Positions 5,441-7,283 of a DNA stretch of 7,283 nucleotides are shown here, in pieces (the stretch's first letter is position 1; the number at the start of each line of letters is the position of its first letter). The notes below the pieces were generated by a model that did not search any database, had not been told where the DNA came from, and worked only from the letters and a program-made list of their open reading frames with translations. Both the position numbers and the translations under genes were made by a program. The stretch is from Alphaproteobacteria bacterium (GTDB lineage Bacteria; Pseudomonadota; Alphaproteobacteria; UBA11222), in contig DMKG01000111.1 of the NCBI GenBank assembly GCA_003454415.1, positions 2,259 to 9,541 on the forward strand, given 5' to 3'.

Positions 5441-7117
5441 ATCCTGTATATCGATGAACGACCGGAGCGCCGCGCCGCCATGCAGGCGCGCTTCCTTGGC
5501 GCTGGCTATGAAGTACTGGTGGCGGAAAATGGGCCCTCGGGACTGACCGCAGCCAGGCGCGGCAAGCCCAATCTGGTGTTATGCCAGTCGGATCTGACAG
5601 AGATGCCCGCGCTGGAGGTGATGCAAAGCTTGCGCGACGCCAGCCGGGAATGCGAGGCCACCCTGTTTATTCTGCTGGCGCAGAAACAGGATCAGGATCG
5701 CCGCCAGCAATATCTGGATCAGGGCGTTGACGACAGCCTGCCCGGCGACGTGGATTTCGAACTTCTGAACCGGGAGCTGGCGGCGCGTCTGGGAATCGTC
5801 GAACGCCAGACGCGCCGGCGTGAACATGAACTGATCAAGCTCTATAGCGCCCTGAGCAGGCAGACCGGCGCCGGAGAAAATACCGGGATTTCCGCGGCCG
5901 GACAAAAACCCGCTCTGCCAGACCGCGAAAGTTTCGCCAGTCTGGCAAGCCAGCGGTTGAAAGCCGCCCAGGAAGCAGGCGCCGAGGCCCATCTGACGCT
6001 GATCGAGGTGCCGGGCCTTGACGCCCTGTCCAGCGCCGGAGACGACGCCACCGCCAGCAAATTACGCGCCGAAATCGAAAGCCTGCTATTATCGCAGGCG
6101 AGCGACGGCGTTGGACAACTGGATACGGACCGTTTTGGTCTGATCCAGGAAGAAGCGGCCGATAATCAGGCCTTACAGAATTCGATCAATCAGCTGATCA
6201 ATGAAAACGGCCTGGAGGAAAAAGGGGTAGGCGCCATCATTGCGCCCGTCGCTCTATCTTCGAATGGCCTGAGCCCGGAAGAATCGGCCCGCGCGCTGGT
6301 TTATGCGGTGAACCGGTTTGCAGACCGGGGGGGCGTCAATTTCAATATCACCAGCCTCCAGGAAAGTCTTTCCGCCTGTATTGAAGATACGGTTGCGCGC
6401 ATCACGAATTTACGCGGCGACATCAATGGCAGACGCGTAGAGCTGAATTACCAGCCGATCGTCGATCTGCAGACCCGGGCGCCGCATCATTATGAAGCCC
6501 TGGCGCGTTTCGCGGATGGCGCGTCGCCATATGAAATGATTGTATTCGCCGAACAGATCGGCCTGGCGCATGAGTTGGACTTTGCGATCTGCCAGAAAAT
6601 CATCGAATTCGTCAATCTGAACAGCCTTGAGCCAATGCCGGTGGACGTGGCGATGAATCTTTCCGCGGGCTCACTTGAAAGCAGCATATTCATCTCCGTC
6701 ATGCGCCAGATGTTCGCCAAGCTTGGCGAAAACCGGAAAAGGGTTCTGCTGGAAATTACCGAGTCGGCGCGGATCAAGGATTATGCCGTCGTAGCCCGGA
6801 CCATTCAGCGCCTGCGCAAGGATGGCTTCCGCATTTGCCTGGATGATTTTGGGGCCGGGGAATCCAACTTCAATTACCTGCGCATGTTCGAGGTCGAATA
6901 TGTGAAGATCGATGGGATTTATGTGCGCGACGTATTGCGTTCCCAGCGCGATCAGGCGTTCATCCGGGCCATTGCCAGCCTGTGCAAGGAAATAGGCGTG
7001 CGCACGGTGGCGGAATTCGTGGAAGAGGAAAAACAGGCGAAATCCCTTAAAAATCTGGGCGTGGATCTGGGGCAGGGTTATTTGTTCGGCAAGCCCGCGC
7101 CATCACCACGGCAGTAA
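5432..7117 (+). CDS. REC(degenerate)-GGDEF(degenerate)-EAL protein, probable c-di-GMP phosphodiesterase
   Basis: From ATG 5432 the protein has 561 residues and no membrane segment. Residues 1-115 form a receiver-like fold (start MAKILYIDERPERR) with acidic D8/E9, but Gln52 where the phosphorylated Asp should be, Leu82 for the conserved Thr/Ser, and Gly105 for the Lys. A charged, helical linker follows at about 118-145. Residues 160-305 resemble GGDEF (LPDRESF, then LDTDRFGLI in place of the GGDEF strand) but lack the signature, so it should not make c-di-GMP. Residues about 330-555 are an EAL domain with YEALARF (Glu355), NLS (Asn409), EITE (Glu441, Glu444), DDFGAGES (Asp471, Asp472), VKID (Lys492, Asp494), VAEF (Glu528) and QGY (Gln548). 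All metal and catalytic positions known in EAL phosphodiesterases are kept, so hydrolysis of c-di-GMP to pGpG is likely. Alternative starts are ATG 5420 and TTG 5411; none has a clear ribosome binding site. Confidence 0.92.
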   Translation: MAKILYIDERPERRAAMQARFLGAGYEVLVAENGPSGLTAARRGKPNLVLCQSDLTEMPALEVMQSLRDASRECEATLFILLAQKQDQDRRQQYLDQGVDDSLPGDVDFELLNRELAARLGIVERQTRRREHELIKLYSALSRQTGAGENTGISAAGQKPALPDRESFASLASQRLKAAQEAGAEAHLTLIEVPGLDALSSAGDDATASKLRAEIESLLLSQASDGVGQLDTDRFGLIQEEAADNQALQNSINQLINENGLEEKGVGAIIAPVALSSNGLSPEESARALVYAVNRFADRGGVNFNITSLQESLSACIEDTVARITNLRGDINGRRVELNYQPIVDLQTRAPHHYEALARFADGASPYEMIVFAEQIGLAHELDFAICQKIIEFVNLNSLEPMPVDVAMNLSAGSLESSIFISVMRQMFAKLGENRKRVLLEITESARIKDYAVVARTIQRLRKDGFRICLDDFGAGESNFNYLRMFEVEYVKIDGIYVRDVLRSQRDQAFIRAIASLCKEIGVRTVAEFVEEEKQAKSLKNLGVDLGQGYLFGKPAPSPRQ

Positions 7118-7194
7118 TGCATACGGGGCGGAAACCTTCCATTAACCCTGCTGCTGATAGGGTGGTCTTCCCTGTCAATCTGGACCCCTCTCCC

Positions 7195-7283
7195 ATGCCC
7201 GCCAAACCCCGCATCGCGATTTTTGACCCGATGAATGCGCGGGAGCGTTCCTTCATGCGACCATTGGCGGCGCATCTGGAGGA
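7195..7283 (+). CDS. Start of an unidentified gene, cut by the right edge
   Basis: ATG 7195 opens a frame without stops to the window end, giving 29 whole codons that begin MPAKPRIAIFDPMNARERSF. The short beta-strand-like RIAIFDP near the start could be the first strand of a Rossmann-like fold, as in glycosyltransferases or nucleotide-binding enzymes, but 29 residues are too few to name a family. It follows the EAL gene by 77 bases on the same strand and may be co-transcribed. No clear ribosome binding site precedes it; GTG 7162 is an in-frame alternative start. Confidence 0.5.
   Translation, partial: MPAKPRIAIFDPMNARERSFMRPLAAHLE

Noticed and set aside
7145..7163. ACCCT/AGGGT hairpin after the EAL gene as a terminator
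   Set aside because: A 5-bp stem with a nine-base loop and no T run is too weak.

Overview
The window reads like a chromosomal stretch of a moderately GC-rich Gram-negative bacterium, most likely an alphaproteobacterium. That placement rests on GC-rich third positions, the family type of the acyl-CoA ligase, the RhlE-like helicase and the REC/GGDEF/EAL protein. It is an impression from protein sequences, not a phylogenetic result. No tRNA, rRNA, CRISPR array, insertion sequence or phage gene was seen.

Layout. (1) 1-1497 (+): the C-terminal ~498 residues of a flavin monooxygenase of the Baeyer-Villiger type, cut by the left edge. (2) 1498-1548: a short gap with an 11-bp perfect stem between convergent transcription units. 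(3) 1549-3287 (-): a set of genes on the minus strand, read right to left: an RhlE-like DEAD-box RNA helicase that probably starts at a TTG codon, a CspA-family cold shock protein, and a possible 58-codon ORF whose ATG lies one base after the cold-shock stop. (4) 3288-3687: a 400-bp divergent regulatory region with mirrored TTGAC boxes and a plausible promoter for the helicase. (5) 3688-5322 (+): a complete 544-residue acyl-CoA synthetase. (6) 5323-5431: a gap with a hairpin after the ligase and a striking 10-bp inverted repeat over the next start codon. (7) 5432-7117 (+): a 561-residue protein with a degenerate receiver, a degenerate GGDEF domain and an EAL domain that keeps its catalytic residues, so probably a c-di-GMP phosphodiesterase. 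(8) 7195-7283 (+): the first 29 codons of an unidentified gene cut by the right edge.

How the genes fit together. The helicase and cold shock protein form a natural RNA-remodelling pair: one unwinds RNA, the other keeps single strands open. They share a strand, and the sequences ahead of both can fold. The monooxygenase and acyl-CoA ligase could both act in catabolism of ketones, acids or terpenoid/steroid-like compounds, but the helicase/cold-shock genes separate them and nothing shows they are co-regulated. The c-di-GMP protein looks independent.

Most of the window is ordinary. The items worth a second look are the small ORF behind csp, the folded leaders and TTG start of the helicase/csp pair, the inverted repeat at the EAL gene start, and the degenerate REC and GGDEF domains attached to an intact EAL domain.
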